Assembly: GCF_001013905.1 (NCBI RefSeq)
Contig: NZ_LN831790.1
Coordinates: forward strand, 6,896,001-6,960,000
DNA length: 64,000 nucleotides
Direction: 5' to 3'
Origin: Streptomyces leeuwenhoekii
GTDB lineage: Bacteria > Actinomycetota > Actinomycetes > Streptomycetales > Streptomycetaceae
A program made the position numbers and the translations under genes. Shown piece after piece: positions 55,730 to 64,000 of this stretch. Numbering within the stretch: the stretch's first letter is position 1; every line of letters starts with the position of its first letter. The notes beneath the pieces were generated by a model. It saw only the letters and a list, made by a program, of their open reading frames with translations. It ran no database searches and was not told where the DNA came from.

Positions 55730-57223
55730 TCAGGCGTCGGTCCGTCCGCGTCGCACCACCCGCTTCACCAGCGGCCATGCCAGCAGCAGCGCGATCACCG
55801 CGTACACCGTCACCGCGAACGGCGTGTCGACCAGGCCCGTGACGCTGCCGTCGCTGATCTGCAGGGCGCGCCGCAACTGCTGTTCCGCGCCCGGGCCGAG
55901 GATGACGCCGATGACGGCGGGCAGAACCGGCAGGCCGTAGCGCCGCATGCCGAAGCCGATCAGACCGATGACCAGCAGGATCACCAGATCGACGGCCTCT
56001 CCGCCGACCGCGTAGGCGCCCACGGCCGCGAAGAAGAGGATCCCCGCGTAGAGGTAGGGGCGCGGGATGCGCAGCAGCTTGGCCCACAGGGGCGCGAGCG
56101 GCAGGTTCAGCGCGAGCAGCAGCACCATGCCGACGAAGAGGGAGGCGATCAGTCCCCACACCAGATCGGGCTCCCGCTCGAACAGCAACGGCCCCGGCTG
56201 GATCCCGTACTGCTGGAAGGCGGCCAGCATCACCGCCGCGACCGCCGTGGTCGGCAGGCCCAGGGTCAGCATGGAGACCAGGGTGCCCGCCGCCGAGGCC
56301 GACGCCGCCGACTCCGGGCCCGCGACGCCCTCGATGGCGCCCTTGCCCCACTCGTCCTTGTGCTTCGACAGACGCTTCTCCACGACGTACGACAGGAAGG
56401 TGGGGATCTCGGCGCCGCCCGCCGGGATCGCGCCGAACGGGAAGCCGATGAACGGCCCGCGCAGCCAGGACTTCCATGTCCGCCGCACATCGCCGCGCCC
56501 CAGCCAGGGGCGGCCCACCGGGATCGGCTCGGCGGGCCGGCGCCGCAGATGGGCGGCGACCCACAGGGCCTCGCCGATCGCGAAGAGACCGACCGCGACG
56601 ATCACCACGTCGATGCCGTCCGCCAGTTGGAGGGAGCCGAAGGTCAGACGCTGCTGCCCGGTCATCCGGTCCAGGCCGACCAGGCCGAGGGTGAGGCCGA
56701 TCAGCAGGGAGGCCAGGCCGCGGATACGGGAGGAGCCCAGCACGGACGTCACCGCGATGAACGCCAGCACCATGAGGGCGAAGTAGTCCGGCGCGCCGAT
56801 GTCCACCGCCAGCTCCGCGACCGCCGGCGCCAGCGCCACCAGCAGGACGGTGCCGACCATGCCGCCCGCGAAGTGGCCGATGGCCGCCGCCGCGAGCGCC
56901 TGGGCGCCACGCCCCGCCTTGGCCATGGGGTTGCCCTCCATGGCCGCGACGACGGCGGCGCTCTCACCGGGGGTGTTGAGCAGGATGGAGGTGGTCGAGC
57001 CGCCGAACATCGCACCGTAGTAGATGCCCGCGAACATGATGAACGCGCCGGTCGGGTCCAGTCCGTACGTCACCGGCAGCAGCAGCGCGACCGCCATCGC
57101 GGGTCCGATGCCCGGCAGGACGCCGATCGCCGTGCCGAGCAGCACACCGAGCGCGGCCCACAGCAGGTTGAGCGGGGTGAGGGCCGTGCCGAAGCCGTCC
57201 ATGAGGGAGGTGAGGGCGTTCAT
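55730..57223 (-). CDS. Tripartite tricarboxylate transporter, large permease TctA
   Basis: An integral membrane protein of 497 residues with about 12 helices, the transport channel of a TTT-family tricarboxylate importer. Signatures: [64 protein letters not shown] near the N-terminus and [45 protein letters not shown] in the middle. It starts 1 bp after the tctB stop, and the three genes form one operon (tctC-tctB-tctA). The substrate is probably citrate or another tricarboxylate. Confidence 0.95.
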   Translation of the reverse strand: MNALTSLMDGFGTALTPLNLLWAALGVLLGTAIGVLPGIGPAMAVALLLPVTYGLDPTGAFIMFAGIYYGAMFGGSTTSILLNTPGESAAVVAAMEGNPMAKAGRGAQALAAAAIGHFAGGMVGTVLLVALAPAVAELAVDIGAPDYFALMVLAFIAVTSVLGSSRIRGLASLLIGLTLGLVGLDRMTGQQRLTFGSLQLADGIDVVIVAVGLFAIGEALWVAAHLRRRPAEPIPVGRPWLGRGDVRRTWKSWLRGPFIGFPFGAIPAGGAEIPTFLSYVVEKRLSKHKDEWGKGAIEGVAGPESAASASAAGTLVSMLTLGLPTTAVAAVMLAAFQQYGIQPGPLLFEREPDLVWGLIASLFVGMVLLLALNLPLAPLWAKLLRIPRPYLYAGILFFAAVGAYAVGGEAVDLVILLVIGLIGFGMRRYGLPVLPAVIGVILGPGAEQQLRRALQISDGSVTGLVDTPFAVTVYAVIALLLAWPLVKRVVRRGRTDA

Positions 57224-57224
57224 G

Positions 57225-57761
57225 TCACAGCACTCCCATCAGCGGGCCGCCGGGCAGCGGCACCCCGAGCAGCTTGTCGAAGACGGCGTAGGTGATCAGG
57301 GACAGGGCGGCCGCGATCAGCGGGTCGCGGTCGACGCGGCGGCTGCCGAGCGCGAAGGCCGCGCCCCAGAAGAGCAGGGCGCCCGCGACGGGGAAGCCGG
57401 CCGGTTCGATGAGGACGGCCGCGCCCAGGAAGATCCCGGACAGCAGCAGCACGGTGCGCCAGTCGGCGGGCTCCGACAGATCGACGTCCTCCCCGCCCTC
57501 GGCCCGGCCCCGGCCGCCGCGCAGGACGTCGACGGCCAGCAGGGCGGCGATGACGAGCAGACCGGCACCGACGGCGACCGGTACCGTCCGGGGTCCGACC
57601 GGGCCGCGCTGGGCGATGTCGACGTCCATCGTCAGCGCGTCGGTCAGGACGAGCACACCGAGCCCCAGCAGCAGGGCGCACACGCCGAGTTCGGAGTGGT
57701 CGCGCAGCCACGCGCGCCGCCCGGCCGCCTCCTTGGGCGCACGGTCCGTCCCTGTGGTCAC
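57225..57761 (-). CDS. Tripartite tricarboxylate transporter, small permease TctB
   Basis: A membrane protein of 178 residues with four helices (for example [19 protein letters not shown] and [36 protein letters not shown]), the usual size and helix count of TctB. The GTG start overlaps the tctC stop (GTGA), and the stop is 1 bp from tctA, so translation of the three genes is coupled. Sequence conservation in TctB is low; position and topology carry the assignment. Confidence 0.9.
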   Translation of the reverse strand: MTTGTDRAPKEAAGRRAWLRDHSELGVCALLLGLGVLVLTDALTMDVDIAQRGPVGPRTVPVAVGAGLLVIAALLAVDVLRGGRGRAEGGEDVDLSEPADWRTVLLLSGIFLGAAVLIEPAGFPVAGALLFWGAAFALGSRRVDRDPLIAAALSLITYAVFDKLLGVPLPGGPLMGVL

Positions 57762-58744
57762 AGTCCCAGCTCCTTCAGCACCGACACCACGCGCTTGTCC
57801 TGGGCGTCCAGGAACGCGCCGAACTTCTCCCCGGCCAGGAAGGCGTCGTCCCAGCCGTTCTTCTCCAGGGACCGCCGCCACTCGGGCGAGTCGTGCAGCT
57901 CCTCGGCCAGGCGGACGAGCTTTTCCCGCTCGGCGCCGGACAGACCGGGCGGGGCGACGAGGCCGCGCCAGTTGGTGAACTCCACGGCGTAGCCGGACTC
58001 CTTGAGCGTGGGCGCGTCCTTCAGCTCGGGCACCCGCTCGGGCCCGGTGACCGCCAGGACGCGCAGCTCGCCGGCCTTGATCTGGTCCAGGTACTCGCCG
58101 ACCCCGGAGACCCCGAAGGCGACCTTGCCGCCCAGGATCGAGGCGAGCAGTTCGCCACCGCCGTCGAAGGGGATGTAGTTGACCGCCTTGGGGGAGATGC
58201 CGGCGGCCCGCGCCATCAGCATCGGCGCCAGGTGGTCGGGCCCGCCGGGGGACGAACCCCCGCCCACCGGGAGCTTGCCCGGGTTCTTCCGCCAGGCGCC
58301 GATCAGCTCGTCGATCGACCGGTACGGGGAGTCCTTGCCGACGACCACGACGTCCTGCTCCTCGGTGAGCCGGGCGATCGGGGTGGTGTCGGCGAGTGTC
58401 CTCGGCGCGTGGTTGGAGCGGACGGCGCCGACGACGCCGAGCCCCATCGACATCGCCAGCCTGCCGTTGCCGTGCTCGCTCACCAGCCGGCTCAGGCCGA
58501 CCGTGCCGCCGGCACCGGGCAGGTTGAACACCTCGACGTTGTGCGTGAGCCCGGCGTCCTCGGCGTTCTTCGCGGCCGTACGGGCCGTGATGTCGTAGCC
58601 GCCGCCGGGCGTGTTGGGGACCATGAAGCGCAGGCCCGGGATCTGCGTGCCGGTCTCGGCGCCGCCGCCGGCGGAGAGCAGCGGCGGTCCCACGAGGACG
58701 AGCACGGCGGCCCCGAGCAGGGCGAGGGGGGTGCGCAGGCGCAC
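57758..58744 (-). CDS. Tripartite tricarboxylate transporter substrate-binding protein TctC (Bug family)
   Basis: An extracytoplasmic binding protein of about 328 residues. A short hydrophobic N-terminus (about 1-27) acts as signal or anchor. The Bug-family fold follows, with LRFMVPNTPGGGYDITARTAAKNAED, NLPGAGGTVGLSRL, IPFDGGGELLASILGGKVAFGVSGVGEYLDQIKAGELRVLAVTGPERVPELKDAPTLKE and WRGLVAPPGLS. It captures the tricarboxylate and hands it to TctAB. No lipobox cysteine is visible. The start is uncertain: GTGs at 58744, 58753 and 58756 are all in frame near AGGTGG. Confidence 0.92.
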   Translation of the reverse strand: MRLRTPLALLGAAVLVLVGPPLLSAGGGAETGTQIPGLRFMVPNTPGGGYDITARTAAKNAEDAGLTHNVEVFNLPGAGGTVGLSRLVSEHGNGRLAMSMGLGVVGAVRSNHAPRTLADTTPIARLTEEQDVVVVGKDSPYRSIDELIGAWRKNPGKLPVGGGSSPGGPDHLAPMLMARAAGISPKAVNYIPFDGGGELLASILGGKVAFGVSGVGEYLDQIKAGELRVLAVTGPERVPELKDAPTLKESGYAVEFTNWRGLVAPPGLSGAEREKLVRLAEELHDSPEWRRSLEKNGWDDAFLAGEKFGAFLDAQDKRVVSVLKELGL

Positions 58745-59020
58745 GAGTGCCACCACCTGTCGGTTGGGTCTGTCGGTAAGGGGAGCCCTGTGGGGCAGGG
58801 GACGAGGGCCACATGGTGCCCGTCCGCCCGCGGGCTGTCTGCCTTGCGGAACCAATGGAGGTTGTGGTCATTGAGGTCACGGTTGACCGGGCGGCGCCCG
58901 GTATCCCTTTCCTTCCCCGCAGGTGGGCGCCATCATGGGCGGTCCGGCACACCGGCCGACCGCCGTGGCGCCGGACCGGAGGGCCGGCGCGGCGGTGGAG
59001 GGAGCGGGAGGAGCGGACCG

Positions 59021-59839
59021 ATGACCAGCACGCAGGAGACCCCGGCCACGGGCGGCCGGTGCGGTGCGGCCGGTGTGATCGACGTGCTCGTCGTCGACGA
59101 CGACTTCATGGTGGCCCGGGTCCACCGCGCGTTCGTCGAGCGGGTCGCCCCCTTCCGCGTCGCCGGTGTCGCGGGCACCGGCGAGCAGGCCGTCGCCGCC
59201 GCCGACGAACTCCGCCCCGACCTGGTGCTGCTCGACCTCTACCTGCCCGACACCTTCGGCCTGGACGTCATCCCCCGGCTGCGGACCGCCGGGCACGACT
59301 GCGACGTCATGGTGGTCAGCGCCGCCCGGGAGGCGGACGCGGTACGCGGTGCCGTCCGGCACGGCGTCGTGGACTACCTGCTCAAACCGTTCGAGTTCGA
59401 CGACCTGCGCGCCCGCCTGGAGCGCTACGCGGCCCAGCGGGGCCGGCTGCGCGAGGCGGTGGTGCGCAGCCAGGCCGACGTGGACCGCGTCCTGGCCGGC
59501 GCCCCCGCCCCGGCCCCGCCGGTCCCGGCGCTGCCCAAGGGCATGAGCGCGGAGACCGCCGCTCTGGTCGAACGGGTGCTGCGCGACGCCGACGGCTCCC
59601 TGTCCGCCAGCGAGTGCGCGGCCCTCACCGGCCTCTCACGCGTCAGCGCCCGCCGCTACCTGGAGCACTTCCACACCGTCGGGGACGCCGAGGTCTCGCT
59701 GCGCTACGGCGCGGCCGGCCGGCCCGAACGCCGGTACCGCTTCCGCGGCGAGCGGCCCGAGCCCGGCCCGGGCGCCGCGGCCCACGGCCCGCGCGCACGA
59801 GCAGGGGCGTCGTGCGGACCGGGCACGTTCGGAGGGTGA
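59021..59839 (+). CDS. Response regulator of the citrate/malate (CitB/DcuR) type
   Basis: A protein of 272 residues. The N-terminal receiver domain has acidic residues VVDDD (26-28), phosphoacceptor Asp72 (LVLLDLYLPD), and the conserved Lys in YLLKPFEF. The C-terminal DNA-binding part includes LSASECAALTGLSRVSARRYLEHFHTVGDAEVSLRYGAAGRPERRYRF, typical of the CitB/DpiA/DcuR output helix. It is divergent from tctCBA and probably activates it. The expected sensor kinase gene is absent on both sides. GGGAGG precedes the ATG. Confidence 0.93.
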   Translation: MTSTQETPATGGRCGAAGVIDVLVVDDDFMVARVHRAFVERVAPFRVAGVAGTGEQAVAAADELRPDLVLLDLYLPDTFGLDVIPRLRTAGHDCDVMVVSAAREADAVRGAVRHGVVDYLLKPFEFDDLRARLERYAAQRGRLREAVVRSQADVDRVLAGAPAPAPPVPALPKGMSAETAALVERVLRDADGSLSASECAALTGLSRVSARRYLEHFHTVGDAEVSLRYGAAGRPERRYRFRGERPEPGPGAAAHGPRARAGASCGPGTFGG

Positions 59840-59848
59840 GGGCCGGGG

Positions 59849-59894
59849 CCGGTGCGGACTCGGCGGCGCCGCGTCACCGCCGAGTCCGCACCGG
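59849..59894 (+). terminator. Strong 18-bp hairpin after the response regulator
   Basis: Perfect arms at 59849-59866 and 59877-59894 with a 10-nt loop begin 10 nt after the stop codon. It is the longest perfect stem noticed in the window. Confidence 0.85.
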
Positions 59895-60145
59895 TGCCGC
59901 GGCCCGCGCCGCGGCGTCGCCAGGCTCGCTTCCGGCAGACCGTTCCGACCGGTGGTCGGACGGCCGGCTGGTCGGCCGGCGGGCCGGTCGACCGGTCCGC
60001 CGGCTCGTGCTGATCGACTGGTGACGGCCGGGGGGCGGGCGTACGGTCGAACGGTGACCGCGCGGTGGACGCAGCCGTGCACCGCCGTGGCACAGCCGTT
60101 CACCGACCCCTCCCGAGGGCCCGTCCCTCTGCGAGCGCGAACGCC

Positions 60146-61699
60146 ATGAGCAGTAGCCCCCGATCCACCTCCGCGCCGTCCGCCACCGCCCGGGAAGGCG
60201 GCGGTGGCGGAAACACGATGGCACTGCTGGTCATCGCGTCCTGCCAGCTGATGGTGGTCCTGGACATCACCATCGTGAACATCGCGCTGCCGGACATCCA
60301 GCGCTCCCTGGACTTCTCCACCACCGGCCTGTCGTGGGTGGTCAACGCCTACACGCTCACCTTCGGCGGACTGCTGCTGCTCGGCGGCCGGGCCGGCGAC
60401 ATCCTGGGCAGACGGCGCGTGTTCGTCTTCGGGGTGCTGCTGTTCGTGCTCGCCTCCCTGCTCGGCGGGTTCGCCCAGAACTCCGGCCAACTCCTCGCCG
60501 CCCGGGCCCTGCAGGGCATCGGCGGCGCCATCGCCTCTCCGACCGCCCTCGCCCTGATCGGCACGACGTTCCGCGAAGGCCCCGAACGCAACCGGGCGTT
60601 CGGGGCCTTCGCCGCGGTCTCGGCGGGCGGCGGCGCGATCGGCCTGCTGGCGGGCGGCGTGCTCGTGGAGTGGCTGAACTGGCGGTGGGTGCTCTTCGTC
60701 AACGTCCCCGTCGGGCTGCTGGTCGCCCTCGCCACGCCCCGCTGGATCAGGGAGTCCGAGCCTCATCCGGGCCGCTTCGACGTCACCGGAGCGCTGACCT
60801 CCACCGCGGGCATGGTGCTGCTGGTGTACGGCTTCATCAGGGCCGGGCAGGACGGCTGGCGGGACGGTCTCACGCTGGCCGCGTTCGCCGCGGCCGTCGT
60901 CGTCCTCGCCGTGTTCGTGCTGACCGAGCGGCGGTCCGGGCAGCCGATCACACCGCTGCACATGTTCGCCGACCGCAACCGGGCGGGCACCTACGGCATC
61001 ATGCTGTTCCTCGCCGCCGCGATGCTCGGCATGTTCTTCTTCCTCACGCTCTTCGTGCAGAACGTGCTGGACTTCAGCCCCCTGCGGGCCGGGCTCGCCT
61101 TCCTCCCGGTCAGCGCGGTCATCGCGATCGGCGCCGGGGCGGCCTCGCGGCTCCTGCCCCGCTACGGCCCCAAACCCTTCATGGTCGTGGGCGCGGTCCT
61201 CGCGGCGGCGGGGCTGGCCTGGCTGACCCTGACCGACGTCCACTCCACCTACGCGGGCAGTGTCCTCGGCCCGATGCTGGTCTTCGGCCTCGGCATGGGC
61301 ATGCAGTTCGTCTCGCTCACGCTCATGGCGCTGTCCGGCGTCTCCGGCCGGGAGACCGGGGCGGCCTCCGGACTGCTCAACGTCACACAGCAGGTCGGCG
61401 GCTCGCTCGGACTGTCCCTCCTGGTCACGATGTTCGGCACGGCCGGTGACGCCGAGGCCCGCAGACAGATCCCCCGCTTCCTGGCCGAGGCGTCCCCGGC
61501 CGAGCGCCTGTGGTTCCGGCGTACGGGGGAACTGCCCGGGCGCTGGGCCGACGAGATCCTCACCGCGGGGGTGTCGGCCGCCTTCGTCATGGCGGCGATC
61601 TTCACCGTGGTCGCCGCTCTGATCGCCCTGGTGGTCATCCAGGTCCGTCCCTCCGATCTGGAACGCCTCCAGGGCGGGACGGGCCCCGGCCCGAGGTGA
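60146..61699 (+). CDS. MFS exporter of the DHA2 (EmrB/QacA, 14-helix) type
   Basis: A membrane protein of 517 residues with about 14 helices. DHA2 motifs include LDITIVNIALPDIQRSL (motif D1), WVVNAYTLTFGGLLLLGGRAGDILGRRRVFVFG (motif A) and an antiporter motif C-like AVSAGGGAIGLLAGGVL. It should export drugs, dyes or metabolites by proton antiport. No regulator is adjacent, and the upstream response regulator is separated by a strong terminator. The ATG at 60146 has only a weak ribosome site. Confidence 0.92.
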   Translation: MSSSPRSTSAPSATAREGGGGGNTMALLVIASCQLMVVLDITIVNIALPDIQRSLDFSTTGLSWVVNAYTLTFGGLLLLGGRAGDILGRRRVFVFGVLLFVLASLLGGFAQNSGQLLAARALQGIGGAIASPTALALIGTTFREGPERNRAFGAFAAVSAGGGAIGLLAGGVLVEWLNWRWVLFVNVPVGLLVALATPRWIRESEPHPGRFDVTGALTSTAGMVLLVYGFIRAGQDGWRDGLTLAAFAAAVVVLAVFVLTERRSGQPITPLHMFADRNRAGTYGIMLFLAAAMLGMFFFLTLFVQNVLDFSPLRAGLAFLPVSAVIAIGAGAASRLLPRYGPKPFMVVGAVLAAAGLAWLTLTDVHSTYAGSVLGPMLVFGLGMGMQFVSLTLMALSGVSGRETGAASGLLNVTQQVGGSLGLSLLVTMFGTAGDAEARRQIPRFLAEASPAERLWFRRTGELPGRWADEILTAGVSAAFVMAAIFTVVAALIALVVIQVRPSDLERLQGGTGPGPR

Positions 61700-61717
61700 G
61701 GCCGGGGCCGCCGGACG

Positions 61718-63355
61718 TCAGCCCACGGTGCAGGCGGCACCGTTCAGGGCGAACGCGGTGGGGCTGGGGTTCGCGGTCCCCCGGGAGGCCGTGAAGCCGA
61801 GGGTGACGGAGCCCGCCGCGGGGATGGACGCCGTGTACGGGGCGGACGCGACGGTGACCTCCGCGCCCTCCTGCGCCGCCGTACCGCCCCACAGGTTGGT
61901 CACGCGCTGGCTGTCGGGGAAGGTCCAGCGCAGGGTCCAGCCGTTGATCGCCGAGGTGCCGGTGTTGCGCACCACGATCTCGCCCTGGAAGCCGCCGGGC
62001 CACTGGCCCGTGACCTTGTAGGCGACCCCGCACGCGGCCGGGGCACCGCCGGAGGACGAGGTGGTCACCGCGACCGTGCCGGACCGCTGGGAGCGGTTGC
62101 CGGCGGCGTCGCGGGCGTAGACGGCGAAGGTGTACGACGTGGCCGGCGTCAGGCCGGTGACGGTGGCGGAGGTGCCCGTGGTGGTGGCGACGGCGGTCTC
62201 CGCCCCGCCGCTGATCCGGACGACGTCGTAGCCGGTGACGCCGTTCGCGTCGGTGGCGGCGGACCAGGACAGGGTGACGGACGAGGACGTCACCGCGGAG
62301 GCGGCCGGGGTGCCGGGGGCGGTCGGTGCGGTGGTGTCGCCGCCGGAGGAGGAGTAGACGGCGGCCTCCTTGGCCGTGGCGGCGATGCCGTTCGGGCCGT
62401 TGAAGAGCCGCCGGCCCCACGAGGTGAGCTGGTTCGGGTCGAAGTTCGTGACCATGTCCAGGTACTCGACCCCGCCGCCGTTGCCGCTCCAGGACCAGCC
62501 GAGGTAACCGAGGCCGAGCTGCTGCGTCACCGACAGGATGGCGTCCTCGTCGGGGTTGCCGTCGGAGTGGTCGTGCCCGAACTCGCCCACCACGATGGGC
62601 AGCTTCGCGGTGACGAAGCGGTTGAGGTAGTCGCCGACCTCGGCCGCGGTGTCGAAGACGCCGTACATGTGGATGGAGAAGACCGTGTTGCGGTCCGGGT
62701 CGGCGGCGAACACCGAGGCGGCGTTGTCGCGCATGGTGAACGCCCAGTCCTGGCCCCAGTTGGGCGCGTCCACCATGATCGTGTGGTCGAATCCGGCGTC
62801 GCGCAGCTTCTGCACGGCCGCCTTGGTGTCGGCGGTCCAGCTCGCGTAGTTGGTGTTGCCGAACGGCTCGTTGCCGATGTTGACGATGACGTAGTCCTCT
62901 TGACCCGTCAGGGCGCTCTGCACGCTGATCCAGTAGTCGGCGGCGCGGGAGAGCGTGACGGCTCCGCTCTGCTCGCCGTAGCCCGTGGTGTCGTGCACCT
63001 CCAGGACGCAGATCAGGCGGTTCTGCTTGCACTGGCCGACGACGTTCGCCACGTCCGCGGTGTCGTTGCGGGTCCAGCGGTCACCGCTGGAGAGGACCAC
63101 GCGGACGGTGTTGGCGCCCTTGGCCTTGATGTGGGCGAGGGAACTGATCCGGTCCGGGTACCAGGTGTGGGCGTGGTTGACGCCGCGCATCACGAAGTCG
63201 TTCCCGGACGACTCCAGCAGCCGGCCGTTCTCGACGCGGAAGCCGGTGGGTGCCGCGTGGGCCGGGGTGACGAGGGCGAGCAGCGGCAGGAGGAGCCCCA
63301 GCACGGCGGTCATGACGGCGGCCAGGCGGGGGACGGGGGCGGTGGGGGATCTCAT
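61718..63355 (-). CDS. Secreted GH5 beta-mannanase with FN3 and CBM2
   Basis: A secreted endo-1,4-beta-mannosidase of 545 residues. A signal peptide (about 1-35, ending AHA) precedes a GH5 domain (about 36-335) closely resembling subfamily 8 Streptomyces mannanases: FVMRGVNHAHTWYP, NTVRVVLSSGDRW, ICVLEVHDTTGYGE, the acid/base Glu163 in VIVNIGNEPFGN and the nucleophile Glu258 in VVGEFGHD. A fibronectin type III domain (about 345-430) and a C-terminal CBM2 follow. GGAG lies six bases before the ATG. It follows the SGNH-CBM2 gene by 31 bp, so both are likely co-transcribed. Confidence 0.95.
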   Translation of the reverse strand: MRSPTAPVPRLAAVMTAVLGLLLPLLALVTPAHAAPTGFRVENGRLLESSGNDFVMRGVNHAHTWYPDRISSLAHIKAKGANTVRVVLSSGDRWTRNDTADVANVVGQCKQNRLICVLEVHDTTGYGEQSGAVTLSRAADYWISVQSALTGQEDYVIVNIGNEPFGNTNYASWTADTKAAVQKLRDAGFDHTIMVDAPNWGQDWAFTMRDNAASVFAADPDRNTVFSIHMYGVFDTAAEVGDYLNRFVTAKLPIVVGEFGHDHSDGNPDEDAILSVTQQLGLGYLGWSWSGNGGGVEYLDMVTNFDPNQLTSWGRRLFNGPNGIAATAKEAAVYSSSGGDTTAPTAPGTPAASAVTSSSVTLSWSAATDANGVTGYDVVRISGGAETAVATTTGTSATVTGLTPATSYTFAVYARDAAGNRSQRSGTVAVTTSSSGGAPAACGVAYKVTGQWPGGFQGEIVVRNTGTSAINGWTLRWTFPDSQRVTNLWGGTAAQEGAEVTVASAPYTASIPAAGSVTLGFTASRGTANPSPTAFALNGAACTVG

Positions 63356-63386
63356 GGCGGCTCCAGGGAAGTGGGGCGCGGACGGG

Positions 63387-64000
63387 TCAGGAAGTGGCGG
63401 CGCGTGCCGTGCAGCCGACGGTCGCCGACGGCGTGCCGGCCGTGTCCGAGGTGGTGGCGATGAAGCCGAAGGTGGTGCTCGCTCCCGGTGCGAGCGTGCC
63501 GTTCCAGGCCGTGCTGGCGACCGTGGCCGTTCCGTCGGCGGCCGTGGTGAGGCTGCCGTTCCAGACCTGGGTGACCCGTGCGCCGCCGGACGGTGCGACG
63601 GTGACGGTCCAGCCGGAGACGGGGGCGGTGGAGGTGTTGCTCACCGTGACCTCGCCCTGGTAGCCGCCCCGCCAGGTGGAGACGGCCCGGAAGGCCGTGG
63701 TGCAGGCGGGGCCGCCGCCCGGCTCGCCGGGTTCCCCGGGGCCGCCCGGTGTGCCCGCGTCGAGCAGCGCGGCCAGGGCCGGGTACCAGCGGGCCGCGAT
63801 CTTGGCGTCGCCCGAGGCGTTGGGGTGCACACCGTCGTAGGTGTCGGTGGCCGTGCTGAAGCCGGTCCACTGGTCGACGACGGTCACCGGGGAGGCCGCG
63901 GTGCTCGTCGCCCGGGCCCAGTCGGCGATGCGCGCGTTGAGCGTGACGACGCGCTGGGCGCACTCCGCGCAGGTGCTGGGGTTCATGGGGATGAGCTGCG
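63387..64000 (-). CDS. SGNH/GDSL hydrolase with CBM2, 5' end outside the window
   Basis: Partial: only the C-terminal part (about 204 residues) is in the window. The DGVHPNASGDAKIAARWYPAL segment is block V (Asp-x-x-His) of SGNH esterases, such as acetyl xylan or rhamnogalacturonan acetylesterases. A Gly/Pro/Glu linker (GTPGGPGEPGEPGG) leads to a CBM2 (CTTAFRAVSTWRGGYQGEVTVSNTSTAPVSGWTVTV). It probably removes acetyl groups from plant polysaccharide alongside the mannanase 31 bp downstream. Confidence 0.9.
   Translation of the reverse strand, partial: QLIPMNPSTCAECAQRVVTLNARIADWARATSTAASPVTVVDQWTGFSTATDTYDGVHPNASGDAKIAARWYPALAALLDAGTPGGPGEPGEPGGGPACTTAFRAVSTWRGGYQGEVTVSNTSTAPVSGWTVTVAPSGGARVTQVWNGSLTTAADGTATVASTAWNGTLAPGASTTFGFIATTSDTAGTPSATVGCTARAATS

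Overview
The window is chromosomal DNA from a high-GC actinomycete, almost certainly a Streptomyces. The coding sequence has a very strong third-position G/C bias. GTG and TTG starts are common, and gene pairs are often coupled by ATGA or GTGA overlaps. Several genes belong to families typical of Streptomyces: a conservon-type roadblock protein, DUF5709, MpaB/DUF2236, a Trypco protein and secreted enzymes carrying CBM2. No rRNA, tRNA, CRISPR array or intact insertion sequence was seen. About 45 genes are supported.

Layout. 1-4.0 kb: a secreted GH9 cellulase (GH9-CBM3c-CBM2) behind a 28-bp CebR-type palindrome, with a LacI-family regulator beside it. 4.3-6.1 kb: a Tat-exported peptidoglycan amidase and an acetamidase/formamidase. 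6.3-10.4 kb: the xylose locus, with xylB and a ROK regulator divergent from xylA. 10.7-15.8 kb: a Nudix hydrolase, a coupled SNF2 helicase/SWIM pair and a tiny membrane protein. 15.8-28.3 kb: mostly housekeeping or conserved genes (secreted esterase, MpaB-like oxygenase, methyltransferase, PPOX enzyme, roadblock protein, TesB thioesterase, Ski2-like helicase, YdjM-like membrane protein, cysteine-free L31, DUF5709). 29-38.6 kb: an asymmetric heterodimeric ABC exporter, an L,D-transpeptidase, a MarR repressor divergent from a second ABC exporter, an MltG-like protein, a flavin monooxygenase-like protein and a YjbQ protein.

38.7-54 kb looks like an accessory island. It starts with degenerate DNA holding a transposase scrap, then a divergent isochorismatase/PadR pair. 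The centrepiece is a minus-strand operon of about 10.6 kb: a Trypco1-like protein, a trypsin-NTPase-WD40 protein, a nucleosidase-pseudokinase fusion, an UPF1/DNA2-like helicase, a winged-helix-like protein and a frameshifted small ORF. It has the design of an NTP-dependent conflict (defence) system. An S33 peptidase with two compensating frameshifts and an orphan SUKH-3 immunity-like gene follow.

54-64 kb: a HIRAN protein with three HTH-like repeats, the TctCBA tricarboxylate transporter with a nearby response regulator that has no kinase partner, a DHA2-type exporter, and a second polysaccharide-degrading pair (GH5 mannanase-FN3-CBM2 and an SGNH hydrolase-CBM2 that runs off the window). Plant cell-wall degradation and xylose use are therefore the metabolic theme at both ends.
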